Positions 16,026 to 25,122 of a stretch of 64,000 nt of DNA are shown here, in pieces (the stretch's first letter is position 1; every line of letters starts with the position of its first letter). Made by a program: the position numbers and the translations under genes. This DNA is from Cellulomonas marina (lineage in GTDB: Bacteria > Actinomycetota > Actinomycetes > Actinomycetales > Cellulomonadaceae): assembly GCF_900111925.1 (NCBI RefSeq), contig NZ_FOKA01000007.1:62001-126000 (forward strand), written 5' to 3'. A model generated the notes under the pieces. The model was given only the letters and a program-made list of their open reading frames with translations. It was not told the origin of the DNA and made no database searches.

Positions 16026-16558
16026 GCAGCGATCCCTCCCCCGCCCGCGCAGGTGGCCCGGTCCGGATCACCGCCATGACCGGCACCCACGCCGAGGGCG
16101 TCCTGGAGGTGTACGCCGCCGGCATCGCCTCGGGGCACGCGACCTTCACCGCGTCGCCGCCCTCGTGGTCGGAGTTCGACGTCGGCCACCGGTCCGACCT
16201 GCGGCTGGTGGCGCTCGGCGACGACGACGAGGTGCTCGGGTGGGTGGCCGTCGCGGCGGTGTCGAGCCGGCCCGTGTACGCCGGCGTCGTCGAGGAGTCG
16301 GTCTACGTGGCGCCGCGTGCCGCGCGGCGGGGCGTCGGGGCGGCGCTGCTCGGGGCGCTGGTCGCGGCCGCGCCCACCGCGGGCGTCTGGACGCTGCAGG
16401 CCGGGGTGTTCCCCGAGAACGCGGGCAGCCTCGCGCTGCACGCGGCGTGCGAGTTCCGGGTCGTCGGGCGGCGCGAGCGGCTGGGCCTCATGACGCACGG
16501 GCCGCTGGCGGGGACCTGGCGGGACGTGCTGCTGCTCGAGCGCCGGCTGGGCGGCTGA
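16022..16558 (+). CDS. GNAT-family N-acetyltransferase (phosphinothricin/methionine-sulfone acetyltransferase-like)
   Basis: A 178-residue GNAT enzyme starting at a GTG that overlaps the preceding stop codon (GTGA). Motifs typical of the PAT/MnaT branch are visible: AEGVLEVYAAGIASGHATF (substrate loop), LGWVAVAAVSSRPVYAGVVE, EESVYVAPRAARRGVGAALL (acetyl-CoA pyrophosphate loop R-R-G-V-G-A) and FPENAGSLALHAACEFRVVG. Enzymes of this branch acetylate small amino-acid-like amines with acetyl-CoA; the true substrate is unknown. Coupling to the diguanylate cyclase gene suggests co-translation but no functional link. Confidence 0.88.
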   Translation: MSSDPSPARAGGPVRITAMTGTHAEGVLEVYAAGIASGHATFTASPPSWSEFDVGHRSDLRLVALGDDDEVLGWVAVAAVSSRPVYAGVVEESVYVAPRAARRGVGAALLGALVAAAPTAGVWTLQAGVFPENAGSLALHAACEFRVVGRRERLGLMTHGPLAGTWRDVLLLERRLGG

Positions 16559-16632
16559 CGAGCACGTCGGCCGGTCCGCCGGGGCGCGGCTCCGTCGCCG
16601 GGCCGCGGGGGCCCTGCGCTCTCCCGAGGACG

Positions 16633-16670
16633 ACGGAGGCCGGGGGAGCAGCTGCTCCCCCGGCCTCCGT
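16633..16670. terminator. Perfect 38-bp palindrome between convergent genes
   Basis: Two 19-base arms (16633-16651 and 16652-16670) are exact reverse complements with no spacer; the arms carry CGGAGGCCGGGGGAG. It sits between the acetyltransferase stop (16558) and the stop of the leftward 31-codon peptide gene (16702). It is well placed as a bidirectional terminator. Confidence 0.85.
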
Positions 16671-16701
16671 GGTGCGCGGGCCCCGAGGGGCGCGCGAGAA
16701 A

Positions 16702-16797
16702 TCAGATGCGCACGCGGATGGGGTTGCTCACGCTCGTCCACCGCTCGGACTCGAGCTCGGTCGTGACGTCGGTGCTCTGCTCGGACGTGGGGTTCAT
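16702..16797 (-). CDS. 31-residue peptide of unknown function
   Basis: The ATG at 16797 is preceded on its strand by AGGGAGG with a 7-8 base spacer, one of the best ribosome-binding sites in the window, and the gene ends at TGA 16702-16704 just before a strong bidirectional terminator. The peptide starts MNPTSEQSTDV, has an acidic first half ending ELESERW, and a hydrophobic/basic C-terminus SVSNPIRVRI. The acidic leader and basic tail recall precursors of modified peptides, but no modification enzyme, transporter or protease is adjacent and no Cys is present. I do not recognise the family. Confidence 0.6.
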   Translation of the reverse strand: MNPTSEQSTDVTTELESERWTSVSNPIRVRI

Positions 16798-17240
16798 GGC
16801 CGGCCTCCCTGCGGTTCGTGGACGAGGTGTCGTACGCCGTGCTGGAACGCGAGTCTGCCGGTGATTCGTCCCATGTGCACCCCTTTCCACCCGAACAGTG
16901 GGTGACGTCACAACCAACGGGTGACGGCCGCCAGGGACTTCGGTCCCGGGTCTTCGAGGCCGTCGCGAGGTGGGCGACGTGGCGGTCGAACGGTTGGTGG
17001 TCGTCGGTCGAGGGGTCGCCCGCTGGAGGCGGTCGGCCTCAGGACGAACGGTCCGGAGCCGGCATGTCAGTGGTCCGGTGCATGCTGGACGGGTCACCTC
17101 TGCGCGACGTGGCGACACAGCCGGTTCTGGCACTTGACCTGCAAGAACACCCGATCGTGGCATGGTGTCCTGGGAGTCCTTCTCCTAGGCTTTGGCACAG
17201 ACGTTCTACTGCTGCTGCCGCCACAGGAGGTGCCCGCGCC
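16798..17240. other. Divergent intergenic region between the peptide and the HNH genes
   Basis: No convincing gene is seen in these 443 bases. They must hold promoters for the leftward peptide and the rightward DUF222-HNH gene. Notable elements are CACCCGAACAGTGGGTG (16889-16905, an interrupted inverted repeat), TGACGTCA just after it, and AACGGGTGACGG at 16917-16928. A possible -35 TTGACC lies near 17136. The ribosome-binding site AGGAGG at 17225-17230 serves the HNH gene. Confidence 0.45.
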
Positions 17241-18782
17241 GTGTACCAGGACCTGCTGTCGTCCTTCGAGGCCGTGCGCGCTGCCCTGGGAGCGGTGGGC
17301 GCGCAGGCCGGTCAGGCCGGGGTGTTGAGCGGGCCGCAGCGCGCGCACGTGCTCTCGCTGTTCCAGGCGGCGTCAGGGGCGGTGGCGGGGGCGCGGTCGG
17401 CATGGATCGCCGCGGACAGCAGGCTGCGCATCCCGCGTGATGGGGACAAGGGTCCGGCGGAGGGCATCGCCGGGCGTGACGGGATCGGGCTGCCCGAGGC
17501 ACGCCGGCAGGTGCGGCAGGCCGAGGCCGTCGAGGTGGTGCCCTCCTTCGCCGAGGCGGTGGCGGCGGGGTCACGGTCCGAGGCACACCTCGACGCGCTG
17601 GCCGGGGTGCTGGCCGAGACCTCGCCGAAGGTGCGGAGCGAGTTCGGGTCGCCTCTGGTGCAGGCGGAGCTGACGGACCTGGCGGGCCGGGTCGACCCGG
17701 GCACGTTCCGGACCAAGCTGCGGCAGAAGGCCGCCGAGATCGACCCGCCGGCCCTGGAGTCCCGGTTCGAGGCCCAGCGCCGGGGCCGGCACCTGCACCT
17801 GACCGACACCGAGATGGGCACGCGGATCCAGGGGTGCCTGGACCCCTCGGCAGGCGTGGCGTTGCGGCGGGCCTTGGAGCTGACCCGGCAGATCCCGGGC
17901 GAGGACCGCACGCCCGGCCAGGCGCAGGCCGACGCGCTGGAAGCCCTCGCACGGGGCGCGCTGGCGGAGAAGAAGGGCGGGGTGACCGGCGCGTCGGTGC
18001 GTCCGCACCTGACCCTGGTGACGGACCTGAGCACCTACACCTCCATCGCCGAGGCCCTGCGCGAGCACGAGACCGCGCGCCACGGCGCCGAGGCTGGTGG
18101 CGACGACCACGACGGGACCTCGCACGTGGCATGCACCGAGGACCTGCCCGACGTGGACGTCCTCGGCGCCGCGCTGACCGGGCGCACACCGGTCGTCGAC
18201 GAGGACGGCAACGTGCTCGCGGTGACCACGGTGGCACGGACGTTGTGCGACGTGGACACCGCCGCACTCGTGCTCGGGCCGGACGGGCAGCCCACCGACC
18301 TGGGGCGCGAGGAGCGGCTGTTCACCGGGCACCAGCGCCGCGCGGTCATCCTGCGCGACCACGGGTGCGCGTTCCCCGGGTGCGAGACACCGGCCCGCTG
18401 GTCCGAGGTCCACCACATCCGCTGGTGGGCTCGCGACGACGGGGAGACCAGCATCGACAACGGCGTCGTCCTCTGCGGACGGCACCACCACGAGGTGCAC
18501 CGCGCGGACCTGACCATCCGACGACTCGTCGACCCGGGACGACCACCACGGTCAGGACGGGTCAAGGCGACCGAGCTGCAACCGGCCCGGTACGAGTTCC
18601 GCGCACCCGACGGCAGGATCGTCGGCCACCGGAGGAACGAGGTCGGGAGGGTCGCGCCGGCAGTGTCCTCCCTCGCGCTGGGCGTGGGACAGCGAGATCA
18701 CGGCGTCGTGTCGTCGACGCACCATGACGTCCGCGCGTCCGTGGAGGGCGCGCTGGTGCCGCTCGCCTCCGGAGATCGATGA
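17241..18782 (+). CDS. DUF222 domain HNH endonuclease-like protein
   Basis: The GTG at 17241, ten bases after AGGAGG, gives 513 residues and begins with YQDLLSSFEAV; the longer upstream frame is not coding-like. The N-terminal 350 residues are a helical DUF222 region (PEARRQVRQAEAV; AHLDALAGVLAE; RKAAEIDPP-like LRQKAAEIDPP; PLHLVTD-like PHLTLVTDLSTYTS). An HNH nuclease domain at about 376-425 has CAFPGCETPARWSEVHHIRW, then DNGVVLCGRHHHEVHR with zinc-type Cys pairs. Such proteins (including the mycobacterial 13E12 repeat family) are abundant in actinobacteria and usually of unknown biological role. The tail after 18600 is unique. It is followed by a GT-rich repeat tract. Confidence 0.88.
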   Translation: MYQDLLSSFEAVRAALGAVGAQAGQAGVLSGPQRAHVLSLFQAASGAVAGARSAWIAADSRLRIPRDGDKGPAEGIAGRDGIGLPEARRQVRQAEAVEVVPSFAEAVAAGSRSEAHLDALAGVLAETSPKVRSEFGSPLVQAELTDLAGRVDPGTFRTKLRQKAAEIDPPALESRFEAQRRGRHLHLTDTEMGTRIQGCLDPSAGVALRRALELTRQIPGEDRTPGQAQADALEALARGALAEKKGGVTGASVRPHLTLVTDLSTYTSIAEALREHETARHGAEAGGDDHDGTSHVACTEDLPDVDVLGAALTGRTPVVDEDGNVLAVTTVARTLCDVDTAALVLGPDGQPTDLGREERLFTGHQRRAVILRDHGCAFPGCETPARWSEVHHIRWWARDDGETSIDNGVVLCGRHHHEVHRADLTIRRLVDPGRPPRSGRVKATELQPARYEFRAPDGRIVGHRRNEVGRVAPAVSSLALGVGQRDHGVVSSTHHDVRASVEGALVPLASGDR

Positions 18783-18830
18783 GGTCGACCGCCTCGTACC
18801 CGCTCGAGCCTCGTACCGAGGCGTGGGCTG

Positions 18831-18970
18831 GGTGCCGGTGGGTGCGGTGCCGGTGAGTGCGGTGCCGGTGGGTGCGGTGGGTGGGGTGCGGTGCGGTGGG
18901 TGGGGTGCGGTGGGTGCGGTGCCGGGAGTGCGGTGCCGGTGGGTGCGATGCCGGTGGGTGCGATAGCCGG
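18831..18970. repeat. GT-rich imperfect tandem repeat
   Basis: About 140 bases built from variants of GGTGCGGTGCCGGTGGGTGC; ten-base pieces GTGCCGGTGG and GTGCGGTGGG alternate. It lies between the HNH gene and the heme oxygenase. No gene-like frame is supported. The tract is strongly strand-asymmetric (G and T on the plus strand), so the RNA or single strand could form G-quadruplex-like structures. Confidence 0.75.
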
Positions 18971-19040
18971 GGGTGGCGGCGAGGTCGGTGGCGGGAGGAG
19001 TTGCTGTCGGCGCGGGTCGTGGCGGCGGCAGACTGGTGGG

Positions 19041-19733
19041 GTGGAGCAGAGCGCCGAGGAGTCCTTGTCCGCGCGGCTGCGACGGGCGACGCGCGTCGCG
19101 CACGAGCGCGCGGAGGGGACGGCGTTCGTCGACGACCTGCTGGGCGGGCGGTTGGGGATCGACGCGCACACGGCGCTGATGCGGCAGCTGGTCCCGGTGT
19201 ACGAGTCGCTGGAGGCGGCGTCGGGTGCGGGGAGCGCAGTCGTGGGCGACCTGCTGCCGGCCGTGGCGCGCGCAGCGGCGCTGCGGGCGGACCTGGAGGC
19301 AGCCGTCGGACCCGCGTGGCCGGAGCTGCCGCTCGTGCCGGGCGCGCACGACTACGCCGCCCGGGTGGGCGAAGTGGCCGGCTCAACAGGTGGTTGGGTG
19401 GCGCACGCCTACACGCGGTACCTCGGGGACCTCGCCGGGGGGCAGGTCGTGGCGACCGCCGTGCGACGGCACCACGGCGTCCCGGCCGACGCGCTGTCCT
19501 TCTACCGCTTCGACGCGGCGCCGGCGCCGGTCCTGCGGGCGCGCTTCCGGGAGCGGGTCGACGCGCTCGACCTGGCCGACGACGAGGTGGAGCAGGTGCT
19601 GGCGGAGGCGGTGACCGCCTTCGTGCTGAACGCCCGGGTGCTCGAGGACCTCGCCGCGGCGGGGCACGTGCCGGGAGCGGCGGCGCCCGTCGCCCAGGTC
19701 GTCGGGGAGACCGAGGCAGCACCGGCACGGTGA
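19041..19733 (+). CDS. Biliverdin-forming heme oxygenase
   Basis: The GTG at 19041 gives 230 residues, the normal size for soluble bacterial heme oxygenases. Key features: RLRRATRVAHERAEGTAFV, with His21 as proximal heme ligand, and AHAYTRYLGDLAGGQVVA, the distal-helix signature with flexible Gly residues. It opens heme to biliverdin IX-alpha, CO and iron using oxygen and reductant. It is convergent with the bacteriophytochrome gene, 88 bases from that gene's stop, which argues that its product is the chromophore of that photoreceptor, though iron recovery from heme is also possible. Confidence 0.95.
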   Translation: MEQSAEESLSARLRRATRVAHERAEGTAFVDDLLGGRLGIDAHTALMRQLVPVYESLEAASGAGSAVVGDLLPAVARAAALRADLEAAVGPAWPELPLVPGAHDYAARVGEVAGSTGGWVAHAYTRYLGDLAGGQVVATAVRRHHGVPADALSFYRFDAAPAPVLRARFRERVDALDLADDEVEQVLAEAVTAFVLNARVLEDLAAAGHVPGAAAPVAQVVGETEAAPAR

Positions 19734-19821
19734 GGGCACGCCGCGCAGGGCCGGGGACCCGCTGCACCAGGAGGGCGGATCCCGGCAGAGCGCGGTGCCG
19801 CTGGCGCCGACGTGCTCCGGC

Positions 19822-22071
19822 TCAGGGGACGCGCTGGAGCACCAGGACGGTGAGGTCGTCGCCGGTGCCGGGGGCGGAGCGCGGCAGGCCGGCGACGAGG
19901 GCGTCGCGGTCGGGGCCGATGCCGGCCGCGCGGCGGCGCATGTCCTCCAGGCCGTCGGCGAGGAGCGAGCCCCGCGCCTCGACCAGCCCGTCCGTGAAGA
20001 GCACCAGGCAGTCGCCCGGCGCCAGGGTCGCGGTGGCCTGGACGTAGCCCCGGCCCTCGCGGTCCGGCACGCCGAGCGGCGCACCCCGCGCGCCCTCGAC
20101 GAACGCCGCACCGTCGGCGCGCACGTGCAGCGGGGGCAGGTGGCCGGCGCGGGTGACGACGATGCCGCCGGTGACGGGGTCGAGCTCGGCGGCGACGACC
20201 GTCGCGAGCTCCCCCGGCACGAGGTCGGCGATGACCTCGTTGAGACGCGTGAGGGCTCGGTCCGCGGCCCCCTCGTCGACGAGGTAGGCACGCAGGGCGT
20301 GCCGGACCTGGGCCGTGATGGCCGCCACCGACATGCCGTGCCCGGCGACGTCGCCGACGAGGAAGGCCGTCCGGCCGTCGGGCAGCGTCGTGATGTCGTA
20401 CCAATCACCGCCGAGCACGCTGGCGCCGCTGGGCTGGTAGTGCTGCGCGAGCGCGTACCCGTCCGGCAGCGGCGGCCGCTCGGTGAGCACGATGCGCTGC
20501 AGGGTCGCGGCGACGCGCTCGTCCTCGGCCCGCTGCCGGGCAACCGCCTCGTCGAGGTCCCGGACGAGCGCCTCCGCCGCCGCGACCTGGGCGGGCGTCC
20601 AGGGCTCCGACGTGCCGCGCACCTGCTCGACCCACGCCGCGAAGGACGCGCGCGGGGTCAGGCGCAGGCCGGCAGGCGTCGCCTCCAGCCCCTTGGCGTA
20701 GGGGTCGCCGGCCCAGTGCACCTCCTTGAGGACCTCGGGCCGGAACCACAGCACGACGTCCCGCGAGCCGCTCGCGGACGGCCGCACGCCGAGCACGCCG
20801 CTGGCCACGTCCGTCAGACGCCCGACGAGGTCGCTGCCCGGGAACTCGCGCAGCAGCGCGGAGACGGCCACCGTGCCGGTCCGACGCGTCCACAGCAGGT
20901 CCACCAGGGCGTCGACGTCGGCCGGTCCGGGCGTCCGGCCCAGGAGCCGCAGCTGCCCGTCGACCCGCACCGCGCAGCCCGTGGCCCCCTCGACGAGCTC
21001 GAGCAGGGCGTCGTCGGCGGTGAGGGCCCCGAGGGGGTCGCGCGGCGAGGCCGACAGCGCGCGCGTGAGCTCCGCGGACGACACCGCGAGCGCCATGCTG
21101 TCGACGTACCGCGCCTCGTCCTCCTTGCCCTGCAGGAGCAGGGAGCCCGTCCGCGCGAGGAACTCCGCCGCGGACCGCTGCGTGGGCGTGGGGTAGTGCG
21201 GCCCGGCGTAGTGGTGGCACGCGACGAGGCCCCACAGCCGCCCGTGCACCAGCAGCGAGACCGACATGGACGCCCGGACGCCCATGTTGGCGAGGTACTC
21301 CAGGTGCACCGGCGAGACGCTGCGCAGGGCGGCGTTCGACAGGTCCAGCGGCCGACCCGTCGACGGGACGACCGGGGGCACGAGCGGGCTGGCCGTGTAC
21401 CGCGCGTCGGGGATGGACCGCAGCCACTGCGCCGCGTACAGGGCGCGGGCCTGCGCGGGGATGTCCGACGCGGGGTAGTGCAGGCCCAGGAAGGGCTCAA
21501 GCCCCGGTGCCGCCTCCTCGGCGACGACCTCGCCGTTCCAGTCCGCGTCGAAGCGGTAGACCATGACGCGGTCGAACCCCGTGATGGCCCGGACCTCGGC
21601 CGCCAGGATGCCGACGACCTGCTCCGGCGTGCCGGCGCGCTGCATCTGGCGCAGGGCGGGGCGCGCACCGCGCAGGCTGCCGTCGCCGGTGGCGGGCATG
21701 CGCGGCTCGAGCTCGACGACGAGCAGGTCGTCGCTGCGGTGCACGAGCGCCTCGAAGGACCGGAGCCGGCCCGCCACCACCACGTCGAGGGGCTGCGGGT
21801 CGACGGCCTCCTCGTCGAGCCGCAGCTCCCCGAGAGCGTCACCGAGCGCGTCGCCGAGGGGGCGGCCGAGGACGGCCTCCGTCGGCAGGCCGAGGTGCTC
21901 GGCCGTCGTGCCGGAGGCGACGACGACGCGCAGCGACCCCGGGTCGACCGCGAGCAGGACGCCGTGCGGTTGCACCGAGCCCGGCACGCGGATGGGCTCG
22001 TCGGCGCAGTCGACGACGGGGGTGCCCTCGGGCACGAGGGGCACGGTCAGGTCCGTCACGGCGTCCATCAT
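19822..22071 (-). CDS. Bacteriophytochrome with SpoIIE-type PP2C phosphatase output
   Basis: The ATG at 22071 (another directly follows at 22068) gives 749 residues. The photosensory core is complete. PAS: Cys22 in VVDCADEPIRVPGSVQPHG is at the biliverdin-attaching position. GAF: MVYRFDADWNGEVVAE, then LHYPASDIPAQAR with the conserved Asp, and VACHHYAGPHY. PHY: a tongue motif LTPRASFAAW. The C-terminal 230 residues are a PP2C/SpoIIE phosphatase: SVLGGDWYDITTL, FLVGDVAGHGMSVAAITAQV, GLVEARG and GTGDDLTVLVL supply the metal-binding Asp residues. Red/far-red light should therefore switch Ser/Thr-phosphate hydrolysis, probably of an anti-anti-sigma factor as in RsbP systems (inference). No RsbV/RsbW-like gene is in the window. 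Confidence 0.95.
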   Translation of the reverse strand: MMDAVTDLTVPLVPEGTPVVDCADEPIRVPGSVQPHGVLLAVDPGSLRVVVASGTTAEHLGLPTEAVLGRPLGDALGDALGELRLDEEAVDPQPLDVVVAGRLRSFEALVHRSDDLLVVELEPRMPATGDGSLRGARPALRQMQRAGTPEQVVGILAAEVRAITGFDRVMVYRFDADWNGEVVAEEAAPGLEPFLGLHYPASDIPAQARALYAAQWLRSIPDARYTASPLVPPVVPSTGRPLDLSNAALRSVSPVHLEYLANMGVRASMSVSLLVHGRLWGLVACHHYAGPHYPTPTQRSAAEFLARTGSLLLQGKEDEARYVDSMALAVSSAELTRALSASPRDPLGALTADDALLELVEGATGCAVRVDGQLRLLGRTPGPADVDALVDLLWTRRTGTVAVSALLREFPGSDLVGRLTDVASGVLGVRPSASGSRDVVLWFRPEVLKEVHWAGDPYAKGLEATPAGLRLTPRASFAAWVEQVRGTSEPWTPAQVAAAEALVRDLDEAVARQRAEDERVAATLQRIVLTERPPLPDGYALAQHYQPSGASVLGGDWYDITTLPDGRTAFLVGDVAGHGMSVAAITAQVRHALRAYLVDEGAADRALTRLNEVIADLVPGELATVVAAELDPVTGGIVVTRAGHLPPLHVRADGAAFVEGARGAPLGVPDREGRGYVQATATLAPGDCLVLFTDGLVEARGSLLADGLEDMRRRAAGIGPDRDALVAGLPRSAPGTGDDLTVLVLQRVP

Positions 22072-22267
22072 CCCCGACGCCCGGCCGCCGCTGCCTTCAC
22101 CGCGCGTCGGAGCGGCCGATTGGGAGGAAGGGGCGGACCGCCCCGCCGCACCCCGCGACCCCCGCCGGGTGCCCGGTGCGAGACGACGGACGACGGAGGT
22201 GCGCGCGCATGGGCTCGCCGTCGCTCGAGGTGCCGGGCGCACCGCGCTGGGACCGAGGGGCGCACCG

Positions 22268-25003
22268 GTGAGCGCCCCGACCTCGGCCGCCGCCCTGCCG
22301 CTGCTGAGGCACGCGGTCCCGGCCCTCGTGCTGGCGGCGGCGGTGCTCCTCGGCCGGTCGACCGTGGTCGAGGGCGGGACCTTCGCGCTCGTGTGGCCAG
22401 CGGCGGCCGTGGGGTCCGCGTGGGTCGTCGTCGACCGCGCCCGCGGGGCCCGCGGCGTGACGGCGCTGGTGGGCGTCACCCTCATCACCGGCGCGCTCAA
22501 CGCGCTGACGGGCGCGCCGCCCGTGCTCGCGGCCGTGATGGCCCTCGCCAACGGGCTCCAGTCGCTGGTCACGGCGCTGCTGCTCGACACCCTGCCGCTC
22601 CCCCGGGGCGCGTCCCGCCGGCGGTTGCGCACGCCGGCCGACCTGCGCGTGCTCGTGCTCGCGGCGCTGCTCGGGGCGGCGACCGGTGCCGCGGTGTCGG
22701 CCGTCGGCGTCGCCGCGCTCGGCACGGGCGACCCCCTGGCGGTCCTGGGCGCGTGGACCCTGCGCAGCGGGTCGGCGACCCTCGTGCTGGGGGCGGCGGC
22801 GCTGCGGCTCGCGGACCCCGCGCGCTGGCCCTGGAGGGGCCTGCCGCGCCGCACCTTCGTCGTCCGGAGCGCGGAGGTCGCGGCCGTCGCGGGGGCCGTC
22901 GGTGCCGCCTACGCCGTGGTGTTCGGCTACCCGCAGGAGCTGCCCCTGCCGTTCCTGCTCGTCCCCTTCAGCGTCTGGGTCGCGCTGCGCCTGGACACCA
23001 CCGCCGTCGCGCTGCACGGCGTCGCGGTGGGCGTGGTCGTCGTGGTGACCACCCTCGCCGGGCACGGGCCCCTCGTCGTCGTCGACCCGGACCTGCAGCC
23101 CGTCCTGGCCCAGGCGTTCGTCACGGTGGTGAGCGTCGTCGCGCTGCCGCTGGCCCTGGCCCGCGACGAGCGCGCCGCCCTCATCTCCGAGCTCAGCGAG
23201 GCGCAGGCCACCGCGTCCGAGCAGGCCCTCCTCCTGCGGACGGTCTTCGAGGCGTCGACCGAGGCGCTCAGCGTCCACGCCGCCGACGGCACCCGCGTGC
23301 TGCGCAACGCGGCCGCGACCCGCCTGCTCGCGGACCTCCCGGCGGACGACCTCCCCCTGGGCCGCGCGCTGGGCGGCGAGACGGTCGAGGGCGTCGACGT
23401 CGTCGTCGACGCGCCGGACGCACTCGGGCGCGTGCTGGACGTCAGCGCGCGCCGGGTGCCGGGCGCGGGCGGGCCCTGGGAGGGCGCGGTCGTGCTCGCC
23501 GCCCGCGACGTGACCGACGAGCGCCGGGCGAGCGCGCGCGTCGCCGCCGCCCGGGACCTGTACTCCGGCATCCTCGACGCGGCGACCGAGCAGGCGATCA
23601 TCCGCTGCGACCCCGACGGCACCATCACCGTGTTCAGCACGGGCGCGCAGCGGATGACGGGATGGGGCGCGGAGGAGGTCGCGGGCCTGCCGCTGACGAT
23701 CCTGCACGACCCCGCGGAGCTGTCCGCCGTGGCGGCCGCCCGCGGCCTGTCGCCGACGGACGTGCTGCTGCACGACGCCCGCAGCGGCTACCCCGTCACG
23801 CTGCGGTGGACGTGGCTGCGCGCCGACGCCTCGCGCCTGCACGCCATGGTCACGGTGAGCCCGCTCGTCGACACGGCCGGCCGGTGCACCGGCGTCATCG
23901 CTCTCGCCACGGACGTCACCGAGCAGGTCGTCGTGGAGCAGCGCCTGGCGGGGTCGGAGAGCCGGTTCCGCCGCGCCTTCGACACCGCCCCGGTCGCGAT
24001 GGCGATCGTCGGCCTCGGCGGGCCGCAGGGGTCCGCGGTGCTGCAGGTCAACGCGACGATGTCCGAGCTGACCGGCCTGGCCGCGGAGGAGCTCCTGGCC
24101 CGCGACCTGCCGTCGCTGCTGCACCCCGACGACCGCCCCGCCTTCCTCGCGGCCCTGGGGCCGCTGGTGCACGGTGCCCTCGACGAGGTGCGCGTCGAGC
24201 AGCGCTTCCTGCACGCGGACGGCTCGGTGCGCCGCGGCCTCGTGCACGCGACGCTGTTCACGCCGGACGGCGAGGGGGGTGGAGGCGCCGGCGGGGGCGT
24301 CGGCGGCGGCGTCGGCGGGGGCGGGCAGGCGGGCGGGGGCGAGCGGCACCTGCTGTGCCTCGTCGAGGACGTGACCGCCCGCCGGGAGGCCGAGGAGGAG
24401 CTCGTCCGGCTCGCGCTGCACGACCCGCTGACCGGCCTGCCGAACCGGGCGCTGCTGCGCGAACGCCTCGGCGAGGCGCTGCGGGAGGCGGAGCACGAGG
24501 GCGCCCCCGGCTCGGGGGTCGGCGTGCTGTTCTGCGACCTCGACGGGTTCAAGGCGGTCAACGACGCCGCCGGGCACGCGGCCGGCGACGACGTCCTGCG
24601 CGCCGTGGCCGAGCGCTTCTGGCGGCTGCTGCGACCCGTGGACACGCTGGCACGGCTCGGGGGCGACGAGTTCGCGGTGGTGCTCCCGGGGGTGCCGTCG
24701 CCCGACGAGCTCGCCGCCGTCGCCGACGCGCTGCTCGCCGCGGTGGCCGCGCCCGTCGTGCTGCCAGCCGGCGCCTTCCGCATCGGGGTGAGCATCGGCA
24801 CGGCCTGGGTGGGCGCCGACGAGCGGCATCGTGACGGGCTCGAGGACGCGCTCGAGGACGGGCTCGAGGACGGGCTCGAGGACGGGCTCGAGGACCGGCT
24901 CGACGCCCTCGTCGACGCCGCCGACGCCGCCATGTACGAGGCCAAGCGCGCCGGCAAGAACCGCGTGCGCCGGTACCGACCGGCACCCTCCTCGGTCGCC
25001 TGA
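22268..25003 (+). CDS. Membrane sensor diguanylate cyclase (MASE1-like, PAS, GGDEF)
   Basis: The GTG at 22268 gives 911 residues. About eight membrane segments begin [16 protein letters not shown] and include [14 protein letters not shown]. Two PAS domains follow (IITVF-type [36 protein letters not shown]), then a Gly-rich linker (24270-24340) and a GGDEF domain with [34 protein letters not shown] and [13 protein letters not shown] (about residue 798). The whole protein is a close relative of the one at 13209. A tandem LEDG insertion interrupts the GGDEF domain before the [13 protein letters not shown] end. It should produce cyclic-di-GMP. It diverges from the phytochrome gene across 196 bases, so the two could share regulation. 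Confidence 0.92.
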   Translation: MSAPTSAAALPLLRHAVPALVLAAAVLLGRSTVVEGGTFALVWPAAAVGSAWVVVDRARGARGVTALVGVTLITGALNALTGAPPVLAAVMALANGLQSLVTALLLDTLPLPRGASRRRLRTPADLRVLVLAALLGAATGAAVSAVGVAALGTGDPLAVLGAWTLRSGSATLVLGAAALRLADPARWPWRGLPRRTFVVRSAEVAAVAGAVGAAYAVVFGYPQELPLPFLLVPFSVWVALRLDTTAVALHGVAVGVVVVVTTLAGHGPLVVVDPDLQPVLAQAFVTVVSVVALPLALARDERAALISELSEAQATASEQALLLRTVFEASTEALSVHAADGTRVLRNAAATRLLADLPADDLPLGRALGGETVEGVDVVVDAPDALGRVLDVSARRVPGAGGPWEGAVVLAARDVTDERRASARVAAARDLYSGILDAATEQAIIRCDPDGTITVFSTGAQRMTGWGAEEVAGLPLTILHDPAELSAVAAARGLSPTDVLLHDARSGYPVTLRWTWLRADASRLHAMVTVSPLVDTAGRCTGVIALATDVTEQVVVEQRLAGSESRFRRAFDTAPVAMAIVGLGGPQGSAVLQVNATMSELTGLAAEELLARDLPSLLHPDDRPAFLAALGPLVHGALDEVRVEQRFLHADGSVRRGLVHATLFTPDGEGGGGAGGGVGGGVGGGGQAGGGERHLLCLVEDVTARREAEEELVRLALHDPLTGLPNRALLRERLGEALREAEHEGAPGSGVGVLFCDLDGFKAVNDAAGHAAGDDVLRAVAERFWRLLRPVDTLARLGGDEFAVVLPGVPSPDELAAVADALLAAVAAPVVLPAGAFRIGVSIGTAWVGADERHRDGLEDALEDGLEDGLEDGLEDRLDALVDAADAAMYEAKRAGKNRVRRYRPAPSSVA
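24836..24903 (+). repeat. 12-bp in-frame tandem repeat inside the GGDEF domain
   Basis: About 5.5 units of GGGCTCGAGGAC encode repeated GLED tetrapeptides in a loop between [11 protein letters not shown] and the last helix of the cyclase domain. Units differ at only a few bases, so the expansion looks recent. Confidence 0.85.
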
Positions 25004-25023
25004 CAAGGGCACGTCCGCGGGTT

Positions 25024-25066
25024 TCACCCGGACGGGTGACCAACCGGCTCCCCCGCCGCCCCGAAC
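25024..25066 (+). promoter_or_regulatory. Palindromic element and candidate SigK-like promoter of the fasciclin gene
   Basis: TCACCCGGACGGGTGA (25024-25039) is a perfect inverted repeat. Its right part, CCGGACGGGTGA, recurs exactly upstream of the genes at 54796 and 56273. Directly after it, CCAACC (25040-25045) and CCGAAC (25061-25066) are separated by 15 bases and resemble the mycobacterial SigK consensus (CCATCC / CCGAAT). Spacing is a little short, so the promoter part is tentative. Confidence 0.4.
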
Positions 25067-25122
25067 CACGGGCATCGGAGGGCCGCACCGGTCCTCCCGC
25101 AGCACCACCGAGGGAGATCACG

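Noticed and set aside
18831..18970. Possible CRISPR array
   Set aside because: Units are 10-20 bases, contiguous and without unique spacers; no cas genes are in the window.
19795..24834. Very long plus-strand open frame over the phytochrome and cyclase genes
   Set aside because: A GC-rich shadow of the minus-strand phytochrome and of another frame of the cyclase; Arg/Gly/Ala-rich with no domain.
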